64,000 bases of DNA from Aquabacterium sp. (GCF_016195855.1 NZ_JACPYU010000002.1:124001-188000); one strand, 5' to 3'. Numbered from the stretch's first letter, positions 46,276 through 55,093 are shown. Notes: generated from the letters alone by a model not told the origin. Made by a program: numbers and translations.

Positions 46276-47931
46276 TCAATACAGCGGGTACCAGACCCCG
46301 AAGAGCTTGAAGCGGCGGCCATAGACGGTCAACCGGTCGCCGCCGCCCACGAAGACCTTGCCATTGGCCACCACGGGGGTGCTGAACTTGACCGAGGGGC
46401 CCATCTCGTCACCCGCCTGCTGGTCACTGCTGTAGAGCAGGTTGAGCGTGGTGGCATCCCAGGCCTGCAAGGCCCCATCGCTGCCGAACGCGGGTTTGAT
46501 CGCCCACACGATGCCGTTGCTGCGCCCATTGGCCGAGATGCTGAGGTTGGCGCCAGGGTAGCCATAGGTGGTCGTGCCCTTTTGCGGGGTCGGGTCCAGC
46601 AGGCCATTGTTCAGGGTGAAGACCTTGAGCACGTCCTTCACGCCCCAGAAGTACAGCTTCTGGTTCCAGTAGCTGGGCAGGCCGAACAAGCCAGACCAGT
46701 CTTGCGGGAAGCCGGGTGGCGTGGCCGCGCCCAGCGTGCCTTTGGGCAGGGCCTGCACCGGCGTGCAGGTGGCACAGAAGCCCCCCAGGTGATCGCGGTT
46801 GAGCAGGTAGATGCGCCCGTCCTTGGTGGCCTGCACCAGCAGACGCGGGTTGGCGCCGGGTTGGTCGGGCAGCAGCAAGGTGCCGCCTGAACCCAGATCC
46901 GAGTCCACCGCATCCAGTGCGGCGTTGTCGGCCGGGCTGAACAGGTCGGTCAAAGCGAGGGTGCTGCCATTGAGCTTGACGACGCTGTCGCCCAGGTTAT
47001 GCACGCCATCGAAATCACCATCGCCGGTGACAGCATAGACCTGGCCTTGTGCATCGGCCGCCGGGCCTGCGCCAGACATCCAGATGCTGCCGGCATTGGC
47101 CTGGCCCGTGGTCATGGGGATAAAGGCCTTGGCCGCCAGGGTTCTGGCGTCAAACGAGAACATCCAGCCGCGGTAGGGGTGCTGCTCCAGCCCGTCGCAA
47201 TGCGTGCCGAAGGCCACGTACACGGTCTGGTGATCCAGCAACAAGGCCGGCCGGTTCATGTGCCAGAGCGGGTCGAAGGGCTGGGGCATGGGCAAAGCCC
47301 CGGGGATGGCCACCGGGCTGCCGGGCTTTTCCAGGCCGGTGCTGATGTCCAGCGCATGCAGGCGGTGCACGATCGCCCCGCCCTCCTTGGACTTGGCCTC
47401 CACGTACAAGGTGCCCGAAGCCCGGTCGATGACGGGGGTGCCGGTCACGCCGATCTGCGGGGCGATGTCGGTGCACAGGGCCTGCCCTTGCGCGTTGACA
47501 CCCAGCTCGGTGACGGGCACGGCCGTCGCACCGGGCGCGGCGCCGTGGGCGGCATCCACCAGGCTGGCCTGCCACAGCGGCTGGGCGTTACTGCCGCGCG
47601 CGTTGTCGGCATCAAAGGCGTACACGGTGTCAGCCTGCGTGGCCACGAACACCACGTTGCGCGTGCCCTTGCCCGCCACGCTCAGCCGGGCCACATACAG
47701 CGGCTGGGCGTAGACCTGCCCGTCCACCTGATGCGTGAACAATTTGCCAAAGCCCTTGGCCGAGACATTGGCCGTGGTCAGGCGGGTTTCACCCGCGTTG
47801 AGCCCGCTGCGGGCGTTGTCGTAATGCTGGGTCAGCACATCAACGGCATGGGCCGAGGCCGACAGGCCCAGCGCCACCACACAGGCCAGCAAGCGCCCAC
47901 GCGCCAGCAGACCCCGACTTGAGTCAGTCAT
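46276..47931 (-). CDS. Secreted PQQ-like beta-propeller protein
   Basis: The 551-residue protein has a signal peptide (RGRLLACVVALGLSASAHA) and then repeated beta-propeller blades resembling PQQ/quinoprotein repeats (VFVATQADTVYAFDAD, PVIDRASGTLYVEAKS, VVANGKVFVGGGDRLTVYG). Whether it binds PQQ cannot be told; no adjacent dehydrogenase cofactor genes are present. AGGAGG lies five bases before the ATG at 47931. The frame is open further upstream to 48696 antisense to the acetyltransferase; that part is shadow. A CATC-x2-C motif (FCATCTP) could form a disulphide. It appears to be an insertion in the DUF484-xerC interval. Confidence 0.8.
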   Translation of the reverse strand: MTDSSRGLLARGRLLACVVALGLSASAHAVDVLTQHYDNARSGLNAGETRLTTANVSAKGFGKLFTHQVDGQVYAQPLYVARLSVAGKGTRNVVFVATQADTVYAFDADNARGSNAQPLWQASLVDAAHGAAPGATAVPVTELGVNAQGQALCTDIAPQIGVTGTPVIDRASGTLYVEAKSKEGGAIVHRLHALDISTGLEKPGSPVAIPGALPMPQPFDPLWHMNRPALLLDHQTVYVAFGTHCDGLEQHPYRGWMFSFDARTLAAKAFIPMTTGQANAGSIWMSGAGPAADAQGQVYAVTGDGDFDGVHNLGDSVVKLNGSTLALTDLFSPADNAALDAVDSDLGSGGTLLLPDQPGANPRLLVQATKDGRIYLLNRDHLGGFCATCTPVQALPKGTLGAATPPGFPQDWSGLFGLPSYWNQKLYFWGVKDVLKVFTLNNGLLDPTPQKGTTTYGYPGANLSISANGRSNGIVWAIKPAFGSDGALQAWDATTLNLLYSSDQQAGDEMGPSVKFSTPVVANGKVFVGGGDRLTVYGRRFKLFGVWYPLY

Positions 47932-47974
47932 GTTTTCCTCCTGATATGGATTTCGTTTTGTGAAGAGCGGCCAG

Positions 47975-48003
47975 CATAAAGGGTGCCAGCGCCTCTTTGT
48001 AAA
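47975..48003 (-). promoter_or_regulatory. Candidate sigma-70 promoter of the beta-propeller gene
   Basis: On the minus strand TTTACA (48003-47998) and TTTATG (47980-47975) are separated by exactly 17 bp. The -35 box matches consensus at five of six positions, the -10 box weakly. It lies 44 bp upstream of the ATG at 47931. Confidence 0.45.
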
Positions 48004-48108
48004 GTTGCTTTGCGCTGTGTAATGTATGCCGTTCTTCCTAGGTGATCCCGGGTTTGTTGGGCATGATCTCCAGCGTCTTGAAAAGCAGTACGTGGTGGGC
48101 AGTAGGTC

Positions 48109-48681
48109 GTGGAGCACAACATCAAACATGGCATATGGCCTTGCGTTCGCATGGACGTTGCACGCTATGGTGGTTGGGGCGCCCTGCTGCATGAGCAGTC
48201 CCTGTGGGCCGTGTTGTGGTTCCGCCTGGGTTGCGCCCTGCTGCGCATCCAGCCCAGGCTGCTGAGGCGGCTGTTTCTCATCCCCTGGTATGCGGTCTTC
48301 AAGCTGCTTGAATCGGTGCTGGGCATCAGCCTGCCGCTGGGCCTGCAGGTTGGCGGTGGCCTGCGCATCTGGCACTTCGGCAACATCTTCGTGAACCGCC
48401 AGACGGTCATCGGCAGCAACTGCACCCTGCGACAAGGGGTGACACTGGGCAGCCGCTATGACGACGGGCCGTCTCCGGTTCTGGGCGATGACGTGGATCT
48501 GGGTGCCCATTCCCAGGTGCTCGGTGCCGTCACGGTCGGCAACAGGGCACGCATTGGCAGCCTGTCCGTGGTGCTGACCGATGTGCCGGCAGGCTGCACG
48601 GCTGTGGGTATCCCCGCCCGTGTCCTGGCGCCCAAGGCCAGCCAGGCGGTTGACAATAGCGCTGATCACACCATGCCCTGA
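48109..48681 (+). CDS. CysE-like serine acetyltransferase (left-handed beta-helix)
   Basis: The 190-residue protein has an N-terminal helical part (MDVARYGGWGALLHEQSLWA) followed by hexapeptide repeats ISLPLGLQVGGGLRIWHFG, VIGSNCTLRQGVTLG and VGNRARIGSLSVV. These resemble short serine acetyltransferases and polysaccharide-linked O-acetyltransferases. The start is uncertain: a GTG at 48109 gives the NIKHGIWPCVRMD N-terminus seen in relatives, while ATG at 48151 has no ribosome site. It precedes xerC by seven bases. A role in serine acetylation for cysteine synthesis or in capsule/LPS acetylation cannot be decided here. Confidence 0.78.
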   Translation: MEHNIKHGIWPCVRMDVARYGGWGALLHEQSLWAVLWFRLGCALLRIQPRLLRRLFLIPWYAVFKLLESVLGISLPLGLQVGGGLRIWHFGNIFVNRQTVIGSNCTLRQGVTLGSRYDDGPSPVLGDDVDLGAHSQVLGAVTVGNRARIGSLSVVLTDVPAGCTAVGIPARVLAPKASQAVDNSADHTMP

Positions 48682-48688
48682 CCCCACT

Positions 48689-49696
48689 GTGCCCACCTCC
48701 CCGACGATAGACCGCCACCTGGACTATCTGCGCGTGCAACGGCGCCTGGCCGACCGCACGCTGGCCATGTACGGCGAGGCCTTCAAGCGGCTGATCACGC
48801 TGTGCGAAAAAGAACAAGTGCTGCTGCCCGGTGTGCGCCCCCACCATGTCCGCGGCTGGACGGCACGGCTGCATGCGCAAGGCCTGGGGCCCCGCAGCAT
48901 CGCCATCACGCTGGCCGCCTGGCGAGGCCTGTTCAAGTGGATGGGCCGCGAGGGCCTGGTGCAGCTCAACCCGGTGGACGGCATCAAGCCCCCGAAAGGC
49001 CCCAAGCCGCTGCCCAAGGCCTTGTCGGTGGACCAGGCCGTGGCACTGGCCGTGCACGAACCTGCCGATGACGAGGCCGCCTCGCCCGCCGCTGCCAAGC
49101 GCCAGGCCAGGGAGGCGCCCTGGCTGCACGCACGTGACCACGCCATGATCGAGCTGCTCTACAGCAGCGGCCTGCGCAGCGCTGAGTTGCTGGGCCTGGA
49201 TGTGAGCGCCGGCGGCGGTGCACAAGGCTGGCTCGACCTGCAAGCCGGTGAGGCCCATGTGCTGGGCAAGGGCAGCAAGCGGCGCATCGTGCCGGTGGGC
49301 CAGGCGGCCTTGCAGGCCATCCGCACCTGGCTGGATCTGCGCGAGCAACTCACGCCACTCGCGTCCCCGGCCCTGTTCATCAGCCGGCTGGGCACGCGCC
49401 TGACGCCCATGCAGTTGCGCAACCGGCTCAAGCAGCTGGCCCAGCAAGCAGGCCTGCCCACCCATGTGCACCCGCACATGCTGCGCCACAGCTTTGCCAG
49501 CCACCTGCTGCAATCCAGCGGCGATCTGCGGGCCGTGCAGGAACTGCTGGGCCATGCCCACATCAGCACCACCCAGGTCTACACCAAGCTGGATTTCCAG
49601 CACCTGGCCAAGGTGTATGACGCCGCGCACCCGCGCGCCAAACGTCAGGGTGGCAAGGACAGCAAGGGCGGAAAAGACAGCCCGGACGAGCCGTAA
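48689..49696 (+). CDS. xerC: Tyrosine recombinase XerC
   Basis: XerC resolves chromosome dimers with XerD at dif. The 335-residue protein has an N-terminal SAM-like core-binding domain (IDRHLDYLRVQRRLADRTLAMY) and a complete catalytic set. This comprises Arg in SGLRSAELLGL, Lys in GKGSKRRIVP, HxxR in HPHMLRHSFASHL, His in LGHAHISTTQ and the nucleophile Tyr in VYTKLD. The start is probably GTG 48689, seven bases after the acetyltransferase stop; the frame is open upstream to 48581. Its place downstream of dapF-DUF484 supports the housekeeping XerC and argues against a phage integrase. The C-terminus has a Lys/Gly-rich tail. Confidence 0.92.
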   Translation: MPTSPTIDRHLDYLRVQRRLADRTLAMYGEAFKRLITLCEKEQVLLPGVRPHHVRGWTARLHAQGLGPRSIAITLAAWRGLFKWMGREGLVQLNPVDGIKPPKGPKPLPKALSVDQAVALAVHEPADDEAASPAAAKRQAREAPWLHARDHAMIELLYSSGLRSAELLGLDVSAGGGAQGWLDLQAGEAHVLGKGSKRRIVPVGQAALQAIRTWLDLREQLTPLASPALFISRLGTRLTPMQLRNRLKQLAQQAGLPTHVHPHMLRHSFASHLLQSSGDLRAVQELLGHAHISTTQVYTKLDFQHLAKVYDAAHPRAKRQGGKDSKGGKDSPDEP

Positions 49697-49722
49697 GCCC
49701 CTGTCCGGCTCAGGCTGATGGC

Positions 49723-51432
49723 TCAGGCCACGCGGCGTGCGTGCCGCGCCATCAGGCGCATCAGCTCATCATGGACGAAGGGCTTGACCAGGTAGTCCAC
49801 CATGCCGGCACGCAGCCCCTTGGCGCGGGCCTCCTCGAAGGCGTGTGCGGTCAGGCCGAGCACGGGCAGGCCCGGGTCCAGCTGCAGGATGGCTTCGGTG
49901 GCCTGGTAGCCGTCCATCAAGGGCATCTCGATGTCGCACAGCAGCAGGTCGAACGCCCCCTGCCCGGCCCGCTTGACGGCGTCCACCGCCTCCACCCCGT
50001 TGTTCACCATGGTGATATGCACTCCTACGCTGAGCAGCAGTTGCTCCAGCAGCAACTGGTTGACGCGGTGGTCTTCGGCCACCAGCACGCGTGCACCGTC
50101 CAGGCCCTGCGTCTCCCAGCGGGTGGCCTCGGCAGGCGGGGGCACCTGGGGTGCCGGCTCGGGCAGCAAGGCCAGGGGCAGCCGCACCTCGAAGCGCGAG
50201 CCCAGTCCGGGTGTGCTGTCCACGATGATGCGGCCGTCCATCATGTCCACCAGGCGCTTGCAGATGGACAGGCCCAGACCCGTGCCACCGGCCCGCCGGG
50301 TCGAGCTGCCGTCACCGCGCACAAAGGGTTTGAACAGCTGCGACCGCATCTGCGCGTCCATGCCGGGCCCGGTGTCTTGCACCACCAGGCTCAGGCCGGT
50401 GTCGTCGGCGCGGATGGTCAGGCGCACCTCGCCCTGTTGGGTGAACTTCACCGCATTGGTCAGCAAGTTGCCCAGGATCTGGCCCACGCGCTGGGCGTCG
50501 GCACGCCAACGCTCGGGCACACCGGGCGCACGCAGCACCTCCAGGCGCAGGCCCTTGGCCCGGGCCTGCTCGCGCACGGGCGCCAGGGCCTGTTCGATGC
50601 AGGTGTTCAGCACCATCTCACCGATGTGGATGTCGAGCTTGCCCGCCTCGATGCGCGAGAAATCCAGGATGTCGTTGATCAGGCCCAGCAGGTGCTGGCC
50701 AGCCTGCAGGATATGGCCGAAGTGGGTGGCTGCCGCATGGTCCGGATAGCGCAAGGCCCCGACCTGGGCAAAACCCAGCACGGCGTTGAGCGGGGTGCGG
50801 ATTTCATGGCTCACACCAGACAGGAACTCGTTTTTGACCTTGCCCGCCTGCTCGGCCACGGCCTGGGCCGCCTTGAGCTCGGTGACGTCCATGGCCAGCA
50901 CGACAAAGCCTTTGACCTCGCCGTCCAGCATGTCCGGGGTGAAGCTGACCTGGGCAAACAGTCCATTGCTTTCCTGGTGCTCGCCGGTGGTTTCCTGCCC
51001 TTGCAGGACCGCCTGCACGAAGGGCAGCGTGCGCTGAAAGCCCTCGGGCGAGAGCAACTCGGCCATGTGGCGCCCCACCAGGGACTCCGACTTGTGCCGC
51101 CAGTGCTGGCGCAGCCGGCGGTTGCAGTAGCGCAGCACCAGGCCCGAATCCCAGTAGGCCACGGCGCCGGGCATGGCGTCCAGGATGCTTTCCAGGCGGC
51201 GGTCGGGCAGGCACACGCGCGCGGCAATCAGGCCGGACTCGGCCTCCAGGCAGCGTTGCTGCAGGCGCTCGTTCTGCGCTTGCTGCTCCAGCAATTGGGT
51301 TTTGAGACGAGCAAGCTCTGCCTGCAAGGCGGCGTGGTCGCGGTCGCGGTCGTGCTCGTGGTCGCGGAAGGAAGGGTTCATGTCCGGCAAGGCCGAATCC
51401 AGTTGCAAGACGGAAGACGAATCACGCGACAT
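49723..51432 (-). CDS. Soluble hybrid histidine kinase (coiled coil-PAS-HK-REC)
   Basis: The 569-residue cytoplasmic kinase has an N-terminal coiled coil (LQAELARLKTQLLEQQAQNE) and a PAS domain (LESILDAMPGAVAYWD). HisKA with H-box SHEIRTPLNAVLGF, HATPase (NLLTNAVKFT, DTGPGMD, GGTGLGLSICKRLV) and a C-terminal receiver (VLVAEDHRVNQ, acceptor Asp in LLLCDIEMPLMDG) follow. There is no membrane segment. The start at 51432 is an ATG with AAGG six bases upstream; a GTG precedes it. It is orphan here; no response regulator or HPt gene is adjacent. It converges with xerC with 26 bp between. Confidence 0.92.
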   Translation of the reverse strand: MSRDSSSVLQLDSALPDMNPSFRDHEHDRDRDHAALQAELARLKTQLLEQQAQNERLQQRCLEAESGLIAARVCLPDRRLESILDAMPGAVAYWDSGLVLRYCNRRLRQHWRHKSESLVGRHMAELLSPEGFQRTLPFVQAVLQGQETTGEHQESNGLFAQVSFTPDMLDGEVKGFVVLAMDVTELKAAQAVAEQAGKVKNEFLSGVSHEIRTPLNAVLGFAQVGALRYPDHAAATHFGHILQAGQHLLGLINDILDFSRIEAGKLDIHIGEMVLNTCIEQALAPVREQARAKGLRLEVLRAPGVPERWRADAQRVGQILGNLLTNAVKFTQQGEVRLTIRADDTGLSLVVQDTGPGMDAQMRSQLFKPFVRGDGSSTRRAGGTGLGLSICKRLVDMMDGRIIVDSTPGLGSRFEVRLPLALLPEPAPQVPPPAEATRWETQGLDGARVLVAEDHRVNQLLLEQLLLSVGVHITMVNNGVEAVDAVKRAGQGAFDLLLCDIEMPLMDGYQATEAILQLDPGLPVLGLTAHAFEEARAKGLRAGMVDYLVKPFVHDELMRLMARHARRVA

Positions 51433-51555
51433 CACTGACCTTCATGGACGCGTCATGCAACACCGGCGCGTGACCGGCTGACAAGCCTTGCACAAACTGC
51501 TCAAACCCCATGTTTACTGCATTGCGAAAGAACCAAGGTGCAATGCCACTTTCTG

Positions 51556-51583
51556 CCTGCCCAGCCTGTTCAAAGCGGGCAGG
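51556..51583. repeat. Stem-loop upstream of rlmI
   Basis: CCTGCCC (51556-51562) pairs with GGGCAGG (51577-51583) over 14 bases. It lies in the 197-bp AT-richer gap between the hybrid kinase and rlmI, 46 bp before the rlmI ATG. It could be a leader hairpin; no promoter was assigned with confidence. Confidence 0.35.
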
Positions 51584-51629
51584 TACGACAATGTTGCCTT
51601 CGCTCGACCACCTTGCCTCTTAAATAATC

Positions 51630-52832
51630 ATGAAAGTCATCACCCTGCGCGAAGGCAAAGAACGCGCTTTGCTGCGCCGTCATCCCTGGGTGTTCCAGGG
51701 CAGCGTGGCCAAGGGCGGCGGCGATGCCGGTGAAACCGTGCGCGTGCAGTCACACGAGGGGCAATTCCTGGCCTGGGCCGCCTTCAGCCCCAGCTCGCAG
51801 ATCCGGGTGCGCGCCTGGAGCTTTGACGAAGCCGAGCGCATCGACGCCGCCTTCTTCCAGCGCCGCGTGCAGCAAGCCGTGGCCGTGCGCCAACGCCTGG
51901 CCATCGACTCCGACGGCATCCGCCTGATCCACGGCGAAGCCGATGGCCTGCCCGGCCTGATCGTGGACCAGTATGGCGACCTGCTCAGCGCCCAGTTCCT
52001 GAGCGCCGGCACCGAGCGCTGGAAGGATGTGATCGCCGATGCGCTGGTGGCCGCCACCGGATGCCCCTACCTGTATGAACGCTCGGATGCCAGCGTGCGC
52101 GCGCTGGAAGGCCTGCCACAGGTCACCGGCTGGTTGCGCCATCCGGAAACCGCTGATGGGGCGCGCCGCTCGACCGAGGTCACCATCCACGAAAACGGCT
52201 GGAAGCTCACGCTGGACGTGGCCGAGGGCCACAAGACCGGCTACTACCTGGACCAGCGAGACAACCGCGGCCTGTTCGCCAAACTGGTCAGGCAGTTCAA
52301 CTGCAAGACGGTCCTCAACTGCTACAGCTACACCGGCGGCTTCAGCGTGGCCGCGCTCGAAGGCGGCGCCACCGAGGTGACCAGCGTGGACTCCTCCGGC
52401 CCGGCCCTGGCCCGCGCCAGCGCCCATGTCACGCTCAACGGTTACGAAGCGGGGGCGCACACGGCGCTGGACGCGGATGTGAATGGCAGCCTGCGCGCCT
52501 TCATCCAGGCCGGCCGCACCTTTGACGCCATCGTGCTGGACCCGCCCAAGTTCGCCCCCAGCGCCGCCCATGCGGACCGGGCCTCGCGCGCCTACAAGGA
52601 CATCAACCGCCTGGCTTTCAAGCTGCTCAACCCGGGTGGCCTGCTGCTGACCTTCTCGTGCTCGGGGGGCATCGGTGCAGAGCTGTTCCACAAGATCGTG
52701 GCCGGCGCCGGCCTGGACGCGGGCGTGGACGGTTACCTGCTCAAACGCCTGGAAGCCACCCCGGATCACCCCACGACGATCACCTTCCCGGAGGGCGAGT
52801 ACCTCAAGGGCCTGGTCATTGTCCGGAAATAA
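51630..52832 (+). CDS. rlmI: 23S rRNA m5C methyltransferase, RlmI-like
   Basis: The 400-residue class I SAM-dependent methyltransferase resembles RlmI (YccW). An N-terminal PUA-like domain (LRRHPWVFQGSVAKG) comes first. A Rossmann domain follows with NCYSYTGGFSVAAL (motif I), VLDPPKFAPS (motif IV) and TFSCSGG (motif VI, catalytic Cys). YYLDQRDNRGLF is typical of the family. The homologous E. coli enzyme modifies 23S rRNA C1962. It is a single-gene unit. Confidence 0.9.
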   Translation: MKVITLREGKERALLRRHPWVFQGSVAKGGGDAGETVRVQSHEGQFLAWAAFSPSSQIRVRAWSFDEAERIDAAFFQRRVQQAVAVRQRLAIDSDGIRLIHGEADGLPGLIVDQYGDLLSAQFLSAGTERWKDVIADALVAATGCPYLYERSDASVRALEGLPQVTGWLRHPETADGARRSTEVTIHENGWKLTLDVAEGHKTGYYLDQRDNRGLFAKLVRQFNCKTVLNCYSYTGGFSVAALEGGATEVTSVDSSGPALARASAHVTLNGYEAGAHTALDADVNGSLRAFIQAGRTFDAIVLDPPKFAPSAAHADRASRAYKDINRLAFKLLNPGGLLLTFSCSGGIGAELFHKIVAGAGLDAGVDGYLLKRLEATPDHPTTITFPEGEYLKGLVIVRK

Positions 52833-52851
52833 CATCCCTAGTTTGAAATAA

Positions 52852-52868
52852 TGTCATAGTAGGTGACA
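52852..52868. promoter_or_regulatory. Inverted repeat upstream of the AraC-type regulator
   Basis: TGTCA (52852-52856) and TGACA (52864-52868) are inverted around 7 bp, within an AT-rich promoter region 74 bp upstream of the regulator start. It could be an operator for autoregulation. CATAAT at about 52898 resembles a -10 box but has no convincing -35. Confidence 0.3.
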
Positions 52869-52941
52869 GTTTTAAGGACACACATGTAACTAAGACAGAC
52901 ATAATCCCTTGTCAAATCGCGCAGGGAGCGTGGGGAACATC

Positions 52942-54030
52942 ATGAGCGCCAGAGCATCTGCCAAATCCATCTGGGACTTCAGGCGAGGCATCGCCACCGC
53001 CCGGGTCCTGACTCAGCTTGGTTTCGATCACGGCGTCAGCGTGGACAACATGCTGCGCCACACCGGCATCACACGCGCCCTGCTGGACGACCCCAAGGGT
53101 GAAATCGAAGCCCATCAGGAAGTGCAGCTGATCCGCAACCTGATCCACGCGCTGCCCCACATCCCCACGCTGGGCCTGCAGGCCGGCACCCGCTACCACG
53201 TCACCACCTACGGCCTGTGGGGCTACGCGGTGATGAGCAGCCCGACCCTGGGCGCCGGCGTCGGCATGGCCTCGCGCATGCTGAACCTGACCTTCTCGCT
53301 GACGATCAACGAGATCGAGCAAATCGGTGACCTGATCCAGTCCTCCTTCCAGAGCGACCACCTGCCCCCCGACGTGCGCCAGTTCATCCTGGACCGCGAC
53401 CGCGCCGCCGTCATCACCTTGCAGCGCGAAATCCTGGGCCACCCCCTGCCCTTCCGCGCCATCCACATGCGGCGGCCCGAGCCCACACCCGACATCGTCG
53501 AGGCCTACACCAGCCTGTTCGGCATCCGCCCGATGTTCGGCCAGGCGCGCGATTGCGCCCTGTTCGACGCCGCCGTGATGCACGAGCGCCTGCCCCAGGC
53601 CGACCCGCACACCGCCGCCCTGTGCGAGCAGATGTGCCGCAAGCTGGTCGAAGCCCGCAAGGCCCGCACCGGCGTGTCGGCCTCCGTGCGCGACCGCCTG
53701 CTGCGCACACCTGGCCACATCCCCGACATGGAAGAGATCGCCAGCGAGATGAAGATCACCTCGCGCACGCTGCGTCGCCACCTGACGGCCGAAGGCGCCA
53801 CCTTCCGCGCCCTGCTCGAAGAGGTGCGCTCGACCCTGGCCGAAGAGCTGATGGCCTCGGCCAGCCTGACGCATGGCGAGATCGCCGAGCGCCTGGGTTA
53901 TGCCGACGTGACCACCTTCATCGAAGCCTTCCGCCGCTGGAAGGGCATGCCGCCCAGCGAGTTCCGCCGCAGCAATGGCCTGACCGCACAGGCCGCCCGC
54001 ATCCCGCGCCGGCGCTTTGCCGTGCGCTGA
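52942..54030 (+). CDS. AraC-family transcriptional regulator
   Basis: The 362-residue protein has an N-terminal arabinose-binding-like/ligand domain of the OruR/ArgR type (ATARVLTQLGFDHGVSVDNMLRHTGI in part, TYGLWGYAVMSSPTLG). A C-terminal AraC HTH pair follows (MEEIASEMKITSRTLRRHL, HGEIAERLGYADVTTFIEAFRRWKGMPPSEFR in part). The start at 52942 (MSARASAKSIWDF) is preferred over a TTG 11 codons upstream because GGGGA precedes it. The effector and target genes are unknown. It is flanked by rlmI and an HDOD gene on the same strand but has its own upstream region and terminator. Confidence 0.88.
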   Translation: MSARASAKSIWDFRRGIATARVLTQLGFDHGVSVDNMLRHTGITRALLDDPKGEIEAHQEVQLIRNLIHALPHIPTLGLQAGTRYHVTTYGLWGYAVMSSPTLGAGVGMASRMLNLTFSLTINEIEQIGDLIQSSFQSDHLPPDVRQFILDRDRAAVITLQREILGHPLPFRAIHMRRPEPTPDIVEAYTSLFGIRPMFGQARDCALFDAAVMHERLPQADPHTAALCEQMCRKLVEARKARTGVSASVRDRLLRTPGHIPDMEEIASEMKITSRTLRRHLTAEGATFRALLEEVRSTLAEELMASASLTHGEIAERLGYADVTTFIEAFRRWKGMPPSEFRRSNGLTAQAARIPRRRFAVR

Positions 54031-54100
54031 AGCGCCATTAAGGGCCATTGAGGGCCAAGCAGGCCAAAGCGGCAATCCTTCACGGGCAAAACCCGTTAAA

Positions 54101-54130
54101 GCCTCGGCTTCACGAGGCACTTCTGCTTTT
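54101..54130 (+). terminator. Probable terminator of the AraC-type regulator
   Basis: GCCTCG (54101-54106) pairs with CGAGGC (54113-54118) over a 6-base loop and is followed by ACTTCTGCTTTT. It lies 71 bp after the regulator stop in the 154-bp gap before the HDOD gene. The rest of that gap contains GGGCCATT/GGGCCA short repeats and no ORF. Confidence 0.5.
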
Positions 54131-54184
54131 CCCTGGCGGGGCAAAAGCCTAGACTGGCCTGGCATCATTGGATGAGAGCCCGTC

Positions 54185-55015
54185 ATGACCATCGCCCCCC
54201 AGCTTCGCAACCTCAACATCGACCTGCCGGCCTGCCCCAGCACGCTGGTCAAGCTGTCCTTGCTGATGGCAGAAGAAGACAGCTCCATCGACCAGCTGTC
54301 CTCGCTGATCGAAACCGACATGGCCTTGTCCTCGGCCGTGGTCCGCACCGTGAACTCCGCGCTGTTCGGCCTGCTCAAGCGGGTGGAGACCGTGCACGAA
54401 GGCATCCGTTATCTGGGCATGGCCCAGGTGGCCGGCCTGACCTACGAGATCGGCCTGCGCGGGGCCTTCCCGCCCAGCCCCTTGCTGCAACAAATTTGGG
54501 ACCGCGCCGGCATCCGTGGCCTGGCCATGGGCCGCATCGCCCGCCAGCTGGATGTGGACCCCTGGCAAGCGCACACCTCGGGCCTGTTCGCCGAAACGGG
54601 CCGCGCCGTGCTGTATGCCTATGACCGCCAGCGCTACCAGGCCCTGGAGGCAGACACCCACGACGAAGCCTTGCTGTGCGCCGCCGAAATCGAAGCCTTT
54701 GGCGTGAGTCACTCGGCGCTGGGTGCGGCCCTGTGCCAGTCCTGGGGCCTGTCGCGCGACGTGTCTGACAGCGTGCGCGCCCGCCCCAACACCCCCAGCC
54801 AATGGGCGCAAGAGCGCCCGGCTGTGCAAAAGCTGCTGACCATCGGCGCGGCCGTGGACGCCCTGCTGCTGCACCCGGACCGCTCAAATGACCCGCAGGC
54901 TGTCTGGACCGAGCTGGAGCCCATCGCCCACCAGGTGGGCCTGCATTTCGAGGCCTTCAAGCTGGCCACCATGCGCGTGTGCGAACGGCTGAACCTGTCC
55001 CAGGGCGAAGGCTGA
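54185..55015 (+). CDS. HDOD-domain signalling protein
   Basis: The 276-residue protein has an HDOD domain over most of its length: LPACPSTLVKLSLLMAEEDS, IETDMALSSAVVRTVNSALF and GIRYLGMAQVAGL. The domain is related to HD phosphohydrolases but lacks the metal-binding HD pair, so it is probably non-catalytic. HDOD proteins act in c-di-GMP, motility and stress signalling. It is a single-gene unit followed by a clear terminator. No partner domain is fused. Confidence 0.88.
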   Translation: MTIAPQLRNLNIDLPACPSTLVKLSLLMAEEDSSIDQLSSLIETDMALSSAVVRTVNSALFGLLKRVETVHEGIRYLGMAQVAGLTYEIGLRGAFPPSPLLQQIWDRAGIRGLAMGRIARQLDVDPWQAHTSGLFAETGRAVLYAYDRQRYQALEADTHDEALLCAAEIEAFGVSHSALGAALCQSWGLSRDVSDSVRARPNTPSQWAQERPAVQKLLTIGAAVDALLLHPDRSNDPQAVWTELEPIAHQVGLHFEAFKLATMRVCERLNLSQGEG

Positions 55016-55038
55016 ACCCTCACCGACCCACATTGAAC

Positions 55039-55060
55039 GAGGCCCGCTCATGCGGGCCTC
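55039..55060 (+). terminator. Terminator of the HDOD gene
   Basis: GAGGCCCGC (55039-55047) pairs perfectly with GCGGGCCTC (55052-55060) around TCAT, followed by AAGTCTTTTG. It ends 34 bp before the next gene. Confidence 0.75.
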
Positions 55061-55093
55061 AAGTCTTTTGGGCCCCACGACGATAAGAACCGG

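Noticed and set aside
47932-48696. Upstream extension of the beta-propeller frame antisense to the acetyltransferase
   Set aside because: The ATG at 47931 has a near-ideal ribosome site and is followed by a signal peptide; the extension has neither.
48689-49696. Tyrosine recombinase considered as a phage or island integrase
   Set aside because: It sits in the conserved dapF-DUF484-xerC neighbourhood and has XerC-like length and motifs. No att-like repeats or tRNA were seen.
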